Shown here: positions 22,450 through 33,423 of the stretch, piece after piece
How positions within the stretch are numbered: the first letter of the stretch is position 1
Layout: each line of letters begins with the position of its first letter
Assembly (NCBI GenBank): GCA_023525975.1
Contig: CM042042.1
Coordinates: 4,843,501 to 4,907,500, forward strand
Reading direction: 5' to 3'
DNA: 64,000 bases
Origin: Smallanthus sonchifolius
Taxonomy: Eukaryota; Streptophyta; Magnoliopsida; Asterales; Asteraceae
Notes under the pieces: generated by a model
The model's database searches: none
Told to the model about the DNA's origin: nothing
What the model saw: only the letters and a program-made list of their open reading frames with translations
Program-made: the position numbers and the translations under genes

Positions 22450-24479
22450 TCGTCGGATTGTCGAAGACTCGAAGTCATGAAGTGGCGTGTGGCAGTCGTA
22501 CACCGGGAGATCGAAAGAATCATCATGTTTGGATTTTGTTTTGTATAAAGTGTTTTCTAAGATAATTTTACGTATGCCTTATAAACTTACAAAATATCAT
22601 GTTTGTTGGATTCCTTCTAAAATGACGAAAAAATATGGTATTTTCTAAATCTTGTTTTTATTAGAGCTATTTAAATCATATTTTTTAATTATGTTAAAAA
22701 TTATTATAATAAACTTTAAATAATGTATTTTCTCTAATAGTATTAAGTATATTTAGACTTATATAGTAAAAAAACTATAAAAAAAGTAGTAAAATCTTGA
22801 ACCAAAGTCGCTCTTAAATTTTTCTCTTATCTATCACAATCACGAGCTACTTTTGTTTTTCTTAGCTCCCAAGACTTCTTCTTTGACTATTTAAATAATC
22901 AAATTTAAAAAAAAAATGAATGTTGTTATGTCCACTGAACAGGACAAGTGGAAGGTTGTTAATTCTTTAACGGAGACAATTGTTTTTTTTATTAATAGGA
23001 TTTAAATATCATTTTAAATTATCATTTTCTTATTTATTAAAATTTTAATTTTAATTTAAGAAAGTTTAATTTTGATTTAAGATGGCAACTTGGCAAGTGA
23101 AGCGGATGTAAAAGAAGGTAAAGCCCAATGAAAAAGTTCTGATTCCACGACCGGTTCAAGATTGTATAGATATATCTGCGAGTACCGAACTATACTTTTC
23201 AACTTTAAGTCGTAAATAAAGTTTTCGAAAAAGGTTGTTATGGCAATTATAATGTAAAATTAGGGACGTTATCATTTTTTTACAAGAAGTATTACATTTT
23301 ACATTATGCAAGCAATACGTAGATGAGACTTGTTCAAAGTTGTCAATTTCTATATGACTACTTTGCAATAAAGTTCAATACTATAACATAAAAAGAAGTC
23401 CACACTGGTGATAAACCTATAGAATAAAGTAATTTACTAAAATAACTTTTGTTAGGTTCCAAAAAGTGCAACAAAGAAAGTACAAGTAATTTTTTTTAAG
23501 GGGATTAGTGTTTATAAACCGTTGAAAGTGAATCAACTAAATTGAATTGAAATTTATACGGTGTTTGCTTTAAGTTTTATGATTCAAAATATTGGAACCG
23601 GTCGTGTAAACCCAACTGACCATTTACCTTTATTATATTTTAAGATGTAATTATGCATATGTATAATGTTCATGAATCATATTTATAACTTTCTGAATTT
23701 AATACAGAATATGGATTTAAAAAAACCGATTTAAACCGCCTAAGCCTTAAACCAAATTGTTTTAGCTATTCAAGCCTACTCAAGCGGTTTTATTTGTCGT
23801 TTTTCAAAACATTAGTTAATCATTCTGCTTAGAATTTTGTTAGAACCGCAGTGAATGGTAGAAATATAAAAAGAGTTGGGATTGATATGGATTATGATTT
23901 AATTCGTTGAGTTCGTAATCACAATTTAAAGTGATTCTTGCTTGTAAACTAAAATTAACTATGGATTAAATACAAGGGGGGCTTTGAGGGTGTGCACTTT
24001 GCAGGGTTCACAAACGCACAGGACCCACATTTTTTTTTCTTGTTTAGTTCGTAGGTCAATAACATATAGAATCGGTATAGTGTTGTACAATTTAGAAAAC
24101 TTAGTAGTATACAATTGGGTCCTTTTGATATTGTTCATAATGTGTAGCATTTTACAAGTTAGATTACTGTGTGTACCATGATGTCACACTACAAAAATGT
24201 TAGTAACATTATAGAAAAACATCAAATAAACAAACCTTGCTATTTGGAAGAGGATATGTTGATGACTTGGTTTGTAATTCATCTTCTGCTCCTTCAACTT
24301 CGCTCCTACCCAAAGACGAAGATTGTTCAAAAACGTTATCAGAATTCAATTGAACCTTTTACAAGGGTCGAGGAAATGCTAAAACAAATAAATATTTATA
24401 TATATCTTAATATTAAACACGACACATCAATTGTCTTCATGTATAATGGTCAGGTCCTTCTTGATCTATTCTAAACCAC
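22450..24479. other. Intergenic stretch, no gene recognised
   Basis: AT-rich sequence. A phrase at about 24112-24136 (attgggtccttttgatatt) is inverted relative to two copies near 24787 and 24829. The part just below 24480 may be the 3' end of the adjacent Copia relic, but no motif survives clearly. Confidence 0.45.
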
Positions 24480-24790
24480 ATGCATTCTTGACTAGCTTAA
24501 TAGAGTGCAATCAGTTCAGCATGATTTGATGATGCTGCTGTCAGTGTCTGTTTTGTCGACCTCCAAGAAATTGTTGTGCCACCGTATGTGAATACGTAAT
24601 CTGTCTGAGAACATGTTTTATGCGGATCCGATAGATATCACAAGCTGAGACGTTTTATCTTTCTGGTAGAAGAGACCTAAGTCTCATGTCCCGCAAGGAT
24701 ATCAAAATATGTGTCTTATTCCATTCCAATGTCTATGTGTTGGGTTCAAACTATATCTCGCTTATACATGTACCGAGAAAGCAATATCAA
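24480..24790 (-). pseudogene. Ty1/Copia relic: end of RT and RNase H
   Basis: On the minus strand the sequence reads as decayed Copia pol. First comes the late RT segment (motifs DIAFSV, PTHRHWNGI, DLGLFY), then RNase H landmarks YLSDPHKT, YVFTYGGTTISW and the LTAASSNHAELIAL block. In-frame stops occur repeatedly and no LTR is visible, so it is a dead fragment. It belongs to a different Copia lineage from the element at 41467-48415, since the RNase H wording differs. Confidence 0.8.
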
Positions 24791-24852
24791 AAGGACCCAA
24801 TTTTGGTACATAAATCATCGGCATTTTGATATCAAAAGGACCCAACTGTATG

Positions 24853-25521
24853 CCGGTACTGAAAATATAGAATCGGTACTTGTACTGGTACGGTACCTGT
24901 ATTTCGGTACCCGGTACCAGTTTGGTACCCGAATACATATTTTCATAAATTATTGGTTTTCATAGTAATAAGTTAAGAACTAATGCTACCTATGACAATA
25001 TTATCATCTTTTAAAATATCGTCTATTTCATCCACGATTGGTTTTCTCAACTTTCTCACCTAATCTTGAGTGCAAATCAAAGCTTCAACAATATTATACG
25101 ACAAACTTGTTCTGTAGTTATCTAACTTGTTCTGTAGTCATCAAATTTACGACCGCTCGTACTTTTTTTTTATCAAATCAGCTGTTGGTTCCATACACAA
25201 ACCATATTATATACAATTCTATCAAACAAAAAATTATCGATCCAAAATTTTGAGTGGGGTTGTGGATGACGGTTCGTTCAGATTAGCGAGTGGGGTTTTG
25301 GAAAACGGAAAGATGATAGATATTGTGAAATTATGGTATTACAAAATAATAAATTCCCATTAAAAGGTCCCCTCGTATTTTCGGGAGTAAAAGGGTATTT
25401 TTCGGTAAAGTACAGGTACCGGTATCGATACCAAAATCAGAGAAAATCAAGTCTCGGTACCGGTACCCGTTTTGATTTTTCGGTACCGGTACAGGTACTG
25501 GGTACCAAAAGCTCATCCCTA
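24853..25521. mobile_element. hAT-type element with GGTACC-rich subterminal repeats, left end missing
   Basis: Clusters of 'ggtaccggtacc' type motifs occur at 24853-24930 and again, inverted, at 25415-25510. The right edge ends '...aaaagctcatcccta', a hAT-like terminus. No matching left terminus or 8-bp duplication was found, so the left end is approximate and probably deleted. No transposase is encoded. Confidence 0.55.
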
Positions 25522-26253
25522 TTGTGGACTGGCTATTGTGATTGGTGCCTGACAATAATCGATACTCGATACATAATAAAATCACAATAGCCGAGTGTTG
25601 AGAAATGAAAAAACCCTAGGCTGATTGCGATCTACGATTGAAGATTGATCGATACATAAAATGTTAGGATAGTCTCACGATTCATTTAATTATGTATATA
25701 GATCATTTTGCTACATTAACTTTGCTTTGTTTATTGTTACAACAATTATCTGCGTTTTAATGAATTTATATATATGTTTATATTGGGGGGCCACGTTTAA
25801 TAGTTGCACAATGAATCCGAAGTCTCACGACCCTAATTAAATGTTAGAATGATGAAGTTGTTTGATTGGTCAAGTTTTCTAAGATCAAAATTGATTTAGG
25901 TCCATTTATTTGAGAGACCCGTCGTGCACGGCGATGCTAACATCCACAATAGGTAAAAACCTATAATTGGTTTAATATAATTCAAAAGCAAAACTGATTT
26001 GGTTCTGTAAGTGAACTAGACATTAATTAATCAAAGATTTAACATCGACACAAAGCTATAAAATGCGTTATAAAGTGCAAACCACATGCATAATTCATGT
26101 ACTTTTGAAAACTAAGGATCAAAGCTAAAATTTTAATAAATCACAGGTACCATCCTTGTACTTTACTCTAAATATATTAAATCAAAAACCATAGTTATAA
26201 CATATCAAAGCCAGATTAATGACATTTTGTACGAGTGTCCAACTTCGCATAAT
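25522..26253. other. Intergenic stretch, no gene recognised
   Basis: Nothing with coding potential. The phrase '...ccttgtactttactct' at about 26152-26172 resembles a MULE MITE right edge without a visible partner. Confidence 0.45.
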
Positions 26254-26750
26254 TATTTTGGGCCGGGCCTAGACACAGGCTTATAGGCCCAAAAATATAT
26301 AGATCCATTCAAGTCCCACCCAACCATGAGAAAGGAAGAAAGTTATTAGAAAAGTCCCGAAGCCCAAATATAAACTTTGAAAGATTTTCGAATCTCAACT
26401 TTGACTAAAAAGTATTCAAGATGTTTACCCGACTGAATTAATAATTTATTTGTTGACTAATAAAATATTTAATAATATTCTGTTATTATTTTTAATAATT
26501 TATTTGTTGACTAATAAAATATATAATAATATTCTGTTATTATTTTTAATAATTTATATGTTAACTAATATAATATATAGTCCATCATACTACTTGGACT
26601 GTTTTCCTACTACGTTGGCTGGTTATAATTTTTTTTTAGAAAGGTATATGATTTCTAAGAATTTTAGGGTATTCGTCATAAAAATAGAGTATCAATATAT
26701 CATGTCAAATATGATTTTAACTTTAAAGTAACGAAATAGCCAACAAATGT
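26254..26750. repeat. Segmental duplication, copy 1 (without LINE)
   Basis: It starts 'attttgggccgggcctag', passes 'atgtttaccc...attaataatttatttgttgac' and ends '...aaatagccaacaaatgt'. The same order of phrases occurs at 27383-28182. This copy keeps the uninterrupted site that the LINE occupies in copy 2. It contains its own internal 54-bp tandem repeat. Confidence 0.75.
26441..26580. repeat. 54-bp tandem repeat, about 2.5 copies
   Basis: The unit 'ataatttatttgttgactaa...' starts at 26441, 26495 and about 26549. Copies one and two are almost identical; the third is partial and diverged. Confidence 0.85.
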
Positions 26751-26823
26751 TTACATATTTAGTTTAGAGTAAATTATATTTTACGTCATTTAAGTATTTA
26801 TCAAATACGAATCACACAATAAG

Positions 26824-27304
26824 CAGGGGCGGATGTAAGTTGAAGCGGGGGGGGGGGGGGGGGGGGGTACACAGGAAACCCCCGAGTTTTGAAATTTTAG
26901 TGTAACGGTAGGTAAAAAAACTGGAGTGAACCCCCTAAAATATTATAGGGTGAACCCCCTTACGACGCCGCCCACTGCTGCTCGCTTGATCCGGTTGTGA
27001 AGCTATAAAACTAAGAACTCTTTTTTGAACTAAATGTGTGTTCTTGAGCATTCATATGATTAGAGGTAAAAATTGATAGAAACAAATGAGTAGATGACTC
27101 TTAAATACACATTAGTTGATTTTGTGAACATTTGAAACATAATTTTCATGTTTTTTTCTTCGCTTTAGGCCTCCAAAAATGGTTGAGCCGCCCCTGCCCG
27201 ACCCGACTAATCGAACCGAACCGAAATTTTTTATGTCCGGCCCTATGAAATTGGATCATCTAAAACAGTGAACCTCCTGAAAAAAATTCCTGGATCCGCC
27301 CCTG
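26824..27304. mobile_element. hAT-type MITE with CAGGGGCGGAT ends
   Basis: The ends 'caggggcggatg' and '...ggatccgcccctg' are inverted repeats. A perfect 8-bp target duplication 'acaataag' lies at 26816-26823 and 27305-27312. It includes a run of about 22 G (26847-26868). It is 481 bp and non-coding, and sits between the two copies of the segmental duplication. Confidence 0.9.
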
Positions 27305-27582
27305 ACAATAAGCAATACCATTGAGAAATTACGATGGGTTCAAGTAAATTATGATTTGTGCGATTCTAGTAAATTATGATTCATTTTGGGCCGAGCCAAG
27401 GCACAAGCCACAAGCTTATAGGCCCAAAAACTATATGGGCTCAAGTTCAACCCAAACATGAGAAATTATTGAAGTCATTAGAAAAGTCAAAATATAGACT
27501 TGAAACTTGAAAGTGACAATATTTTTAAAGATTTCCAAATCTCTCTTTTTCTAATATGTTTACCTGAATAAATTAATAATTT

Positions 27583-27882
27583 GGTGTGAGACACGAAGGA
27601 ATCATTATTATAGCTTGTTGGCGGCTCTGGAAGGCGAGGAATGAAAAAATATTTTCGAGTAAAGACACGAAGGTAGCGGACTTGATCACCGATATAAAGG
27701 CTTTGAGGTTTTTGTGGTACAAACATAGGTTTAAATGAGGCGTAGTTGATTGGGAGCGATGGTGTTCTTTTGATTTATTGTAAAATACTTTGTTTGGTTT
27801 TCGGCTTCCTATTCCCTCCTTGGTGATAGGTTGCCTTGTGTTTGGTGTTTTTTATGAAAGTTAAGTTTCAAAAAAAAAAAAA
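27583..27882 (+). mobile_element. 5'-truncated LINE insertion with poly-A tail
   Basis: The plus strand translates to the LINE C-terminus (ACWRLWKARNEKIF, ITDIKALRFLWYKHR, then DWERWCSFDLL after a stop), followed by a 3' UTR and an A12 tail at 27870-27882. It interrupts 'ttaataattt|atttgttgac', which is intact in the paralogous copy at about 26437-26457. Only a short (about 5 bp) target duplication can be argued because of the A/T-rich junction. Confidence 0.85.
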
Positions 27883-28028
27883 TTTATTTGTTGACTAGTT
27901 TTTCAAGATATTTCCTCCAAAGTTTTCACATTGGGCTTTTAATATTTTGTGTTTGACTAATTATATTTCGTTGTTACCATTTGGACTATTTCTTACATTT
28001 GTTATATTATAACTACTTCTTTTTAGAT

Positions 28029-28122
28029 AGTATACATGGTTTTTAATAATTTTACAAGATTCTTCAAGAGTAAAAAGTATACATGGTTTTTAATAATTTT
28101 ACAAGATTCTTCAAGAGTAAAA
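28029..28122. repeat. 47-bp perfect tandem duplication
   Basis: The unit 'agtatacatggtttttaata...' occurs twice in direct succession (28029 and 28076) with no visible difference, so it is recent. Confidence 0.9.
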
Positions 28123-28549
28123 TCATAAATATCATGTGAAGCAAAATTTTATCTATTAATTAATAAAATAGCCAACAAATGTCGCATGTGTTTATATTCG
28201 TGGATTTTACAAACTTTACCCACTTTAACTTTAAAAATAATATTCTATAAAAGTCGCATGCCATGTAGAAACTCCATTAAATAACAAGAAAGAAAAAAAA
28301 AAGTAAACTTCTTTTCAAAAAAATATGTCAATTAACGGAAAAAGTTGACTATTTAGTTATTTATGGCTATAGATGTAAAATTTATTTTGATTAGACATAG
28401 ACCTGTGAATACCGCCTCTCGGGGTGTGACTGGGGCGTGAAACACTGCCCTCTTGAGGCGTGAATGGGGACGTGAGACGCAAACGTGACTAGAGCCACAA
28501 GTGTGAGGTGCTTGAATGGTATGTATATGTATCTGTGTATATACATATA

Positions 28550-29032
28550 TTAGTTTAGATCTCGTGTATTACACGGGTTAAATAAATAAAATGTTATATA
28601 TTTAGTAATAAATATTTTATATTTTAAAAAACCCATGTAATACACGGGTTGAATAAACCAGTATATTACACCGGTTGAATAAAATATAACATAATTTGTT
28701 AACAAACACATTTGTCAAAATATATTTTAAAAAAATGTAATTTATCGTGACCGTTATAAGGTCTGTTAAGTTAGTTTTGAAAATATTTTTTTTAACCAAG
28801 TATTAATTTTTTAATTTAATTGATAAATGTTAGTTCTTTTGATTGATTATATAATAACTATTTATAATTAAATAATAAGTATTCGTAATTATATTTATTA
28901 ATATAAAGATTATTATTTAATAGAAAAGAGAAATAGAAAATCTAATATTTAATAGGAGAGAGAGGCGGGAAAATAAAGATGAGAAGTAACTAGAGAGTGA
29001 CACGTGTTCTGAAAAGATTTTCATTTATTAGA
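28550..29032 (-). mobile_element. Non-autonomous Helitron (copy C)
   Basis: On the minus strand it begins TCTAATAAATGAAAATC, has the family motif 'acacgtgtcactctc' and ends with hairpin 'cccgtgtaatacacgag', 'atctaaa', CTAA before a T. The 5' end is shorter than in copies A and B and the preceding base is C where A is expected, so that boundary is less certain. Confidence 0.65.
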
Positions 29033-30625
29033 GTAGTCAGATAAGATATATATATATATAGATATAAAAGCCATTACACAACTTAATGATTATGCTTACT
29101 CATTAATGTGACAATAACGTGGTAGGGCGTGAATCATTTTATGTGATTCTAGTACACATAGTTTAAAAGTGAGTATTCATGATTTTCTAAATTTAAACTG
29201 TTTTGTTAATTTAGAGAGAGGGAGATTCCCTAACCATTAATGATTTCATATTTCTCTACCAACAAATTTTCAAAGTCAAATAAGGAATATAATATTCAAA
29301 ATAATAACTTCTTTTTCCATTCCAAGTCAAAGAAGGTTCATTAGATAACGATTTAAGTAAATTGTGTGTAAATTTTCAAAATCGAATTATTTGATTTGAC
29401 TTCAAAAATATGAAGAAAGGAAAATCGCATCTTTCAACCTTGAAATTGTCAATATTTTTTGTTTTATTAATCAAAGACCATGCAAAATGGTTGTTGTAAT
29501 CATAACTTTTTCAAAATTGTATCGACGGTTAAATTCGTTGCTCTGTTTAGTCCACTAATTAATCTAGCGGCCCGATTTCAAAATGAGATCGGTCGGATAA
29601 AAGAAATAGGCTAATTGTGCCTGATTTCCACACAATAAGGGGGGTATAATTGTTAATTTATACGTATTCAGTCGAAATATTTATAGGTATTAAGTTCCGG
29701 CCTCCCTGATAAAAAAAATCCCACCACCCTGTATTTTTTTCAAGGTTCGCCACTGTTTCCACATGTTTTGTTTTACTTTAACCAGTATTATCTAGGTCGT
29801 TCAAAGCGGTCCAATTCATTTGCTTTTAATATGATGTTTAGCATCAACATTTTTACATATAATGTAATTCTAGACATTGTTTTGAATGTAATATATAAGA
29901 CGGTTATATAACCGTCCATGTTTCTCTCTCTCACTACTTTTATTATCTTTTAGGCAAAGGGGACTACCTCTGTGGAACCCAACGTGAAGATGACATGGCC
30001 GGCGTGATAGCGTGGAACACTGTGCCCCCTTGGTGTGGTCCACGCTACGGGTGTGAAGATTTCCACTGGCGTGGAAAGGGTAGAGGTGAAGGAGGTGGGG
30101 TCAAGACCTATGATGTTTAGAGATGTGTAGTTTCCAGGTGAGTGGAAAGTGAAACACCACGCCCCCTATATGTGGAGACTGTGTGGAAATAATGTGTCGT
30201 TGGCGTGGAGTGGTGTGAAGGTGTGGAAATTATGGGTAATCCCCCAGCCTTATAGTATTATGCATTATCTAAAAGTTTTTTTTTAATTATTACCGTTTTT
30301 AATATATTATTGGTTCTGAAAATAACGTATCCCACCTCATGATATATTTCTTCATGGTATATTCCTTTTATGCACAATGTGTAAGTGTTATCATTTTACT
30401 GTTAAACTACAGTTATTTAATTCATCTGATTTTGATTATTTTATTTTCAAGACGTTGAAAGTGGACTATTGTATCTTGTTTGGTTGAATGTTCAAGTCAA
30501 AAGCTAAGTTTATAATTTATGTACATTTAAATTTTATTTGTTTTCTCCGTAACATATGCAAGGATATAAGGATATTAGCACTTGATGATAAGTTTCATAT
30601 ATTTTGATTTGATAAACCAGTTTTT
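29033..30625. other. Intergenic stretch, no gene recognised
   Basis: AT-rich with two repeat-like patches. One at about 29638-29757 ends '...caaggttcgccactg' and resembles the MITE end near 9830-9887. The other is a GC-richer block at about 29955-30250 full of 'ggcgtgga/gtgtggaa' words, possibly the core of a degenerate DNA transposon. No ORF with a known domain. Confidence 0.45.
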
Positions 30626-30639
30626 TTTTCAACTATGTT

Positions 30640-30906
30640 TTTTTTAACGGCGAACATTGAATGTTGTGACGTCGCACCCCCCGTCACATGGGAGAGCCTC
30701 GTCCAACTCCGGCCAATATGTTGTCTTAACCGGGCCCACATGACGTCAGAGTTGGAGAGCATCCAAGGAAAAATCTCACCCTGCATCAGTCTAAGAACTA
30801 GGCCTCATTTGCATGACTCATAAATTAATGGTGGTGGTAGGGATTGAACCCGGGTCACTTGGTACTTCAGGTTTCACCTCAACTACTACACCAAAACCTC
30901 TTTGGC
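30640..30906 (-). mobile_element. tRNA-derived SINE, full length
   Basis: On the minus strand: box A 'tggtgtagtagttgagg', box B 'gggttcaatccct', a ~200-bp body, and an end 'gccgtt' followed by an A-run. A direct repeat 'ttttcaactatgtt' (14 bp) flanks it at 30626-30639 and 30907-30920, so both boundaries are firm. It is 267 bp. Pol III boxes and a long target duplication are diagnostic of a SINE moved by LINE machinery. Confidence 0.92.
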
Positions 30907-31071
30907 TTTTCAACTATGTTATTAAATTAGAATTTGAACTCAGATTATTTGTTGTTAAAAATAATATCACTTTAAGTTAATAAGAAACTAGCAACAGTTT
31001 ATATGAATCAAATGGAGAAAGAAGATAACCTCATGAACCATTTTGATTGTGAAAATCAATCTACGTATTAG

Positions 31072-31577
31072 ATATCATTAACTCTCCGTAATCATTACAC
31101 TAGGTTACCTTTTTTATTTGTAGTGACACGTGTCGCCTCCATATTCAATCTCACTATTTTTTCCCGCTCTCTCTTATTTAATGCATTTCTATTTTTAATA
31201 ATAATATATATTTAAATGAAAATACTAATTATACTAATAAAACACATTTATTTTAAATTATCCTTTATTATAAGAAACTTTGAAATTTAAATATGTAACT
31301 TTTATTTCAATCAAATAATAAATGAAAGTCAAATTATATTAAATAGTAATTAACGTATTTTCGAAACGTAATTATATATTAATTTTTACATATTTTGAAT
31401 TTTGTTTTTATCCTTAGTATATGTAATATATTTTTAGTTTTACACCTGTAAAATATATAAATAAAGATTCAAAAATTTTATATATTGATATTTTTTACTC
31501 CACGTATAGACACGGGATTTAAACTAGTAATCTTATATACAAATCAATATTGTCAGCTTCATTTTAAACACCTTACC
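31072..31577. repeat. Large inverted repeat, left arm
   Basis: From 'tatcattaactctcc' at 31072 through Helitron copy D and on to '...cttcattttaaacacctta' at about 31575, the sequence matches the reverse complement of 32253-32788. The match goes past both Helitron ends, so the repeat is larger than the Helitron itself. This arm lacks about 60 bp around the Helitron 5' end. Confidence 0.8.
31108..31527 (+). mobile_element. Non-autonomous Helitron (copy D, 5' end deleted)
   Basis: It contains 'gtgacacgtgtcgcctccat' near the 5' side and ends '...cacgggatttaaa' CTAG before T at 31528. It aligns end to end with copy E on the opposite strand, but its TCTATACTATATAATAAAT start is missing. Confidence 0.75.
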
Positions 31578-31697
31578 CCCTGTCGTCCCTCCCTAAATCT
31601 TTCTTCTTCGTTCTTTAATCGCGAATTTCAGTGGCAACCTTTTGCCCGACCATAAAAATCAAACCCCTCTTCCCCTGCAATCACTCGTACTACAACT

Positions 31698-32220
31698 TTG
31701 CAAGGGAAAAGAAATTCAATGTTCCTAGATGGGAAAGAGAATTACAAAGATGCTAAAATTGCTCCAAAGAACATCATGGCACCGACAATCTCAACTGCTT
31801 CGAAATTCACTTCATCGTCAAAAAAGAAAATCTTGGGAGAGAAGAATGACCTCACACGCGCTTCCATCGAGTTCTTGGATCAAGATTCTAATTTCAAATC
31901 AAAAGTAGTAATTTTGATCAAACCAATGATGACTCAAATGAATCTAAAATTGTTGAACTTGGTTCTGACCCTCATCTTCCTCCATACAATCCGAAAAAGA
32001 ATTTTCTTTCGCCAATCCCTCAAATCAAACCCAAGAATCGAATTTTATCTAAACAAAGAAGGTGATGATGATTATGATGTTACTGGACTTGGACATCTTT
32101 AATCTTTCTAACAATTCACAAGCAGAAGAACAACAACAAGAAGAACGACAACAACAAAAAGAAAAAGAAGTAGAATTGGGTAATGATTTGAAAAAAAACA
32201 TTGATTAAAATTCGGTTTAA
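31698..32220 (+). pseudogene. Frameshifted fragment of a plant protein of unknown function
   Basis: The first frame gives KNIMAPTISTASKFTSS and KKKILGEKND, wording I associate with a plant family of uncharacterised proteins (conserved 'APTISAASK' and 'PRKKIL.ERN' blocks). From about 31890 the family-like reading moves to another frame (SDPHLPPYNPKKNFLSP). Then it moves back to give PRIEFYLNKEGDDDYD, and moves again into a Glu/Gln-rich tail ending at a stop near 32209-32220. At least three frame changes within ~450 bp mean it is not a working gene. It lies exactly in the spacer of the large inverted repeat. The family identification is from memory and moderate; the frame changes are seen directly. 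Confidence 0.6.
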
Positions 32221-32252
32221 TGATCTAGGTATTCGATTAGGGTTCCGACGGG

Positions 32253-32788
32253 TAAGGTGTTTAAAATGAAGATGACATGATTGGTTTGTGTATAAGATTA
32301 CTAGTTTACATCCCGTGTTTACATACGGGGTGAAAAATATCAATATTTAAAATTTTTAAATTTTTATGTATATATTTTATAGGTGTAAAAATATATTAAA
32401 TATACTAATGATAGAAAAAAACTCAAAATATGTAAAATTAATATATAATTGGGTTTCGAAAATACGTTAATTACTATTTAATATAATTTGACTTTCTCAA
32501 AATAAAAGTTACATAATTAAATTTCAAAGTTTTTTATAATAAGGGATAATTTAAAATAAATGTGTTTTATTAGTATAATTAGTATTTTATTTAACTATAT
32601 ATTATTGTTAAAAAATAAAAGTGCATTAAATAAGTGAGGGAGGCGGGGAAAAAATGATGAGAATGAATATGGAGACGACACGTGTCAATTAAAAACTTTT
32701 ATTTATTATATAGTATAGATTAATATCAGACTGAAAAACAATAATGATAACCTGATGTAATGATTAGGAGAGTTAATGATATGCAACA
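32253..32788. repeat. Large inverted repeat, right arm
   Basis: Reverse complement partner of 31072-31577. It includes Helitron copy E, the short inner flank 'taaggtgtttaaaatgaag' and the outer flank 'ggagagttaatgata'. By eye most positions match, with small indels. Confidence 0.8.
32301..32719 (-). mobile_element. Non-autonomous Helitron (copy E)
   Basis: On the minus strand it starts TCTATACTATATAATAAAT after an A, has 'gacacgtgtcgtctccat', and ends with 'ccccgtatgtaaacacggg', 'atgtaaa', CTAG before T. It is 419 bp, complete and non-coding. Confidence 0.85.
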
Positions 32789-32836
32789 AGTCGTGGGTTA
32801 GATCCTTGCGGCCAACATATATATTTTTTTTTAAGT
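32750..32836 (+). mobile_element. tRNA-derived SINE head
   Basis: Box-A-like 'aacctgatgtaatgattagg' and box-B-like 'gtgggttagatcctt' lie about 40 bp apart, followed by a T-rich stretch. The first half also appears, inverted, at 31072-31109 as part of the large inverted repeat. Confidence 0.5.
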
Positions 32837-33423
32837 TTCTCTTTTACAATCTAGATCAGGTGTTTTTTAGGGTTTAATATATGAAAGAAAACAAATATGC
32901 CTTCACGTGAGGTTACTTAACATTGAAAACTAATCGCTCATAATGATAGGGGCTAATTACGCAAATAGTTCAAAAAAGTTTGAGCAAAGTTTGCAAGACA
33001 CAAAACTTGGGAGCCAAACTAACAAAATGAATAAACCATTTACACAACTAACTCATTTGATTATCAGTAAAAGTTAAATTTGTTATTAAATTAAGACTAA
33101 AACGAACAGTTGAGAAATTAATAAATAATTAATTAGTGAGGGGAATTTACAACATACTAACACGTCTCTTCTTTCCCATTTAAACAATGAGTTGTCGTTT
33201 TCTTCTCTTATATATTTGGGAAAGAAGAATTTTTAAATACTAAAAAAGTTAAATATAAAATTACAAAACTAACCCTCAAAGTAAAGATGAACCTCAAATA
33301 TTAGTTGGTCAAGTAGACCACATTTCTAGATCCTAATTAACCAACCAAATCCCATCATATCCTACACAACTTGTTGAAGCTAAAATGACCAAAATGCCCT
33401 TATCGTTTCTGTTGTACGATCAA
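32837..33423. other. Downstream region of the HD-Zip gene
   Basis: AT-rich. It probably contains the 3' UTR of the minus-strand HD-Zip gene in the ~200 bp next to 33424. No other feature is seen. Confidence 0.5.

Larger units (their letters stand above)
27383..28182. repeat. Segmental duplication, copy 2 (with LINE inserted)
   Basis: It parallels 26254-26750 from 'attttgggccgagcc' to '...aaatagccaacaaatgt' but is longer because of a LINE insertion (27583-27882) and a 47-bp tandem duplication (28029-28122). Confidence 0.75.
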
